Shown: positions 6,413 to 7,656 of the stretch, piece after piece
How positions within the stretch are numbered: the stretch's first letter is position 1
How the letters are laid out: the number at the start of each line of letters is the position of its first letter
Origin: Bacillota bacterium
GTDB lineage: Bacteria > Bacillota > Clostridia > Christensenellales > Aristaeellaceae
Assembly (NCBI GenBank): GCA_023415145.1
Contig: JAEZLW010000206.1
Location: forward strand, 1 to 7,656
DNA: 7,656 bases
Direction of reading: 5' to 3'
Notes under the pieces: model-generated
What the model was told of the DNA's origin: nothing
The model's database searches: none
What the model saw: the letters and a program-made list of their open reading frames with translations, nothing else
Translations under genes and position numbers: made by a program

Positions 6413-7656
6413 ATGGACGAAAGGGTTGTATCTTGCGATGTGGCCGTCATCGGCGCAGGGCCCGGCGGCATTACGGCAGCGCTTTCCGCTGCCAGGCAAG
6501 GCGCGAAGGTAGTTATGGCCGAACGGAACGGGCACATCGGCGGCAATCTGGTGATGGGCCTGCCGCTGCTTGGTTACCTGGATCAAAATGGCCGTCAAAT
6601 CATCGGCGGCATCGCCCAGGAATTCGTGGACGACCTTGTCCGCTCTGGCCACTGTTTCGGCCACAGCCGCTGTCCCATGCACAATTCCATCACCATCCTG
6701 CATCCCGAAATGCTCAAGCTGCTATTGTTTCAAAAGTGCAAAGAAGCAGGTATCCGGCTCTTGCTGCACAGTGAGCTGACCGAGGCTCGTGTGGAGGATA
6801 GAAAGCTTGTCCGTGTCATTATGACGGGCAAGGGCATGCGTACGGTGATCGAAGCGGATGTATTTGTGGATGCCACGGGGGATGGAGACCTGGGCTACCT
6901 GTGCGGCGCGGCCTATGGAAAGGGTGCTGCCGGAACGGGTGTGCTGCAACCGCCCACGGTAATGTTCTCGCTGACCGGCGTGGAGGAGGAAAGGTTCTTC
7001 GTTTTCCTGGATGAGCATCCGGAAAACATGATGCAACTGGACAGCGTGACTGTCGGCGCGGGATACGATACCACCCTGTGGCGCAGTACCCCAAACCATG
7101 TATTCGTGGGCATGCAGGCTTATCTGGAGCAGCTGCGCCGCGACCATGACCTTCCGGTACTCAGGGAAAACATTATTTATATCAACTCCACCATCCCCGG
7201 CAAGGTTTTTGTCAACACTGTACGGGTTCCGGGCTGCGACGGCAGCGATATCGACAGTCTGACACAGGGCGAGATCGACGGCCATCTGCAGATACCCGGC
7301 ATTGTGGACATGTTCAAAAGGTACGTGCCAGGCTTTGAAAGCTGCCATCTGGATCACATCAGTCCTGCCATAGGCATCCGTGAATCCCGCCGCTTCGCTG
7401 GCATTGACACCCTTCGCATTGGGCAGGTGCTCGGCGGCACCATCCCCCCAGATACCATCGCCCTGGGTGGCTACAAGGTGGACATTCACAACGGCCAGGG
7501 CAAGGGCACGATCCTCAAGGAAGTCAAAAATCCTTACGGAATCGGCATGGGCTGCCTGATCAGCCGCGACATTGACGGGCTGCTGTTCAGCGGGCGATGC
7601 ATTTCCATGGATTCTGAATCGCTGGGTTCACAGCGGATCATGCCCACCTGCATGGC
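6413..7656 (+). CDS. FAD-dependent oxidoreductase, FAD_oxidored family (3' end cut off by window edge)
   Basis: The frame is open from the ATG at 6413 through 414 codons to the right edge. The start is supported by GAGGAGG (6397-6403), which overlaps the stop of the regulator gene, so the two genes are co-transcribed and possibly coupled. The N-terminus is a Rossmann FAD site: VAVIGAGPGG (10-19), acidic Glu37 ending the second strand, and HIGGNLVMG (41-49). A second dinucleotide-site motif, DATGDGDL, lies at 153-160. GIRESRR (321-327) and FSGRCIS near the right end are typical of this family; the final glycine- and alanine-rich FAD-contacting helix lies beyond the window. There is no signal peptide or membrane segment, so it is probably cytoplasmic. 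Family members are mostly uncharacterised flavoproteins; the neighbouring sugar transporter and isomerase suggest oxidation or dehydrogenation of a carbohydrate-derived compound. The specific substrate is unknown. Confidence 0.
   Translation, partial: MDERVVSCDVAVIGAGPGGITAALSAARQGAKVVMAERNGHIGGNLVMGLPLLGYLDQNGRQIIGGIAQEFVDDLVRSGHCFGHSRCPMHNSITILHPEMLKLLLFQKCKEAGIRLLLHSELTEARVEDRKLVRVIMTGKGMRTVIEADVFVDATGDGDLGYLCGAAYGKGAAGTGVLQPPTVMFSLTGVEEERFFVFLDEHPENMMQLDSVTVGAGYDTTLWRSTPNHVFVGMQAYLEQLRRDHDLPVLRENIIYINSTIPGKVFVNTVRVPGCDGSDIDSLTQGEIDGHLQIPGIVDMFKRYVPGFESCHLDHISPAIGIRESRRFAGIDTLRIGQVLGGTIPPDTIALGGYKVDIHNGQGKGTILKEVKNPYGIGMGCLISRDIDGLLFSGRCISMDSESLGSQRIMPTCM

Noticed and set aside
6722..7489. 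255-codon minus-strand frame opposite the oxidoreductase
   Set aside because: Antisense shadow; the + strand frame carries the FAD-binding motifs and a strong ribosome site.
1..7656. CRISPR arrays, tRNA or rRNA genes, insertion sequences, phage or defence genes
   Set aside because: No regularly spaced repeats, no recognisable RNA gene, and no transposase, integrase or defence-type motif on either strand.

Overview
The window looks like part of a sugar or polyol utilisation locus from a Gram-positive-type bacterium, most likely an uncultured member of the Clostridia. I base this on the strong AGGAGG-type ribosome binding sites, near-consensus sigma-A promoters in an AT-rich intergenic region, moderately GC-rich genes, and a binding-protein-dependent CUT1 transporter with no ATPase gene of its own. 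The taxonomic guess is an inference; the window contains no phylogenetic marker gene.

Layout. A 320-bp divergent intergenic region (3895-4214) separates two transcription units. The leftward unit is, in order of transcription, a UgpA/MalF-type permease (3894-2947), a UgpE/MalG-type permease (2950-2123, 4-nt ATGA overlap), a UgpB-like solute-binding protein (2072-732), and a TIM-barrel sugar-phosphate isomerase/epimerase-type enzyme (637 to the left edge, 3' end missing). Hairpins sit on both sides of the binding-protein gene. The rightward unit is a LacI-type regulator with an unusual extra domain (4215-6398), followed 14 bp later by an FAD-dependent oxidoreductase of the FAD_oxidored type (6413 to the right edge, 3' end missing).

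How it may work together. The transporter would import a carbohydrate-like solute, using an ATPase encoded elsewhere. The isomerase-type enzyme and the flavoenzyme would convert it inside the cell, and the LacI-type protein would control the divergent promoters. Both promoters are well formed: TTGACA-17-TATGAT leftward and TTGACT-16-TATACT rightward. Two similar CG-centred boxes (CGTKTCAATT core) lie between and on them and are candidate operators.

The most unusual item is the regulator. After a complete LacI HTH and periplasmic-binding-protein-like sensor (about residues 1-320) it carries a further ~400-residue domain that resembles an extracellular solute-binding protein. There is no signal peptide or membrane segment, so this is a cytoplasmic one-component regulator with two stacked sugar-binding folds. 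The substrate and the chemistry of the pathway cannot be read from the sequence alone.
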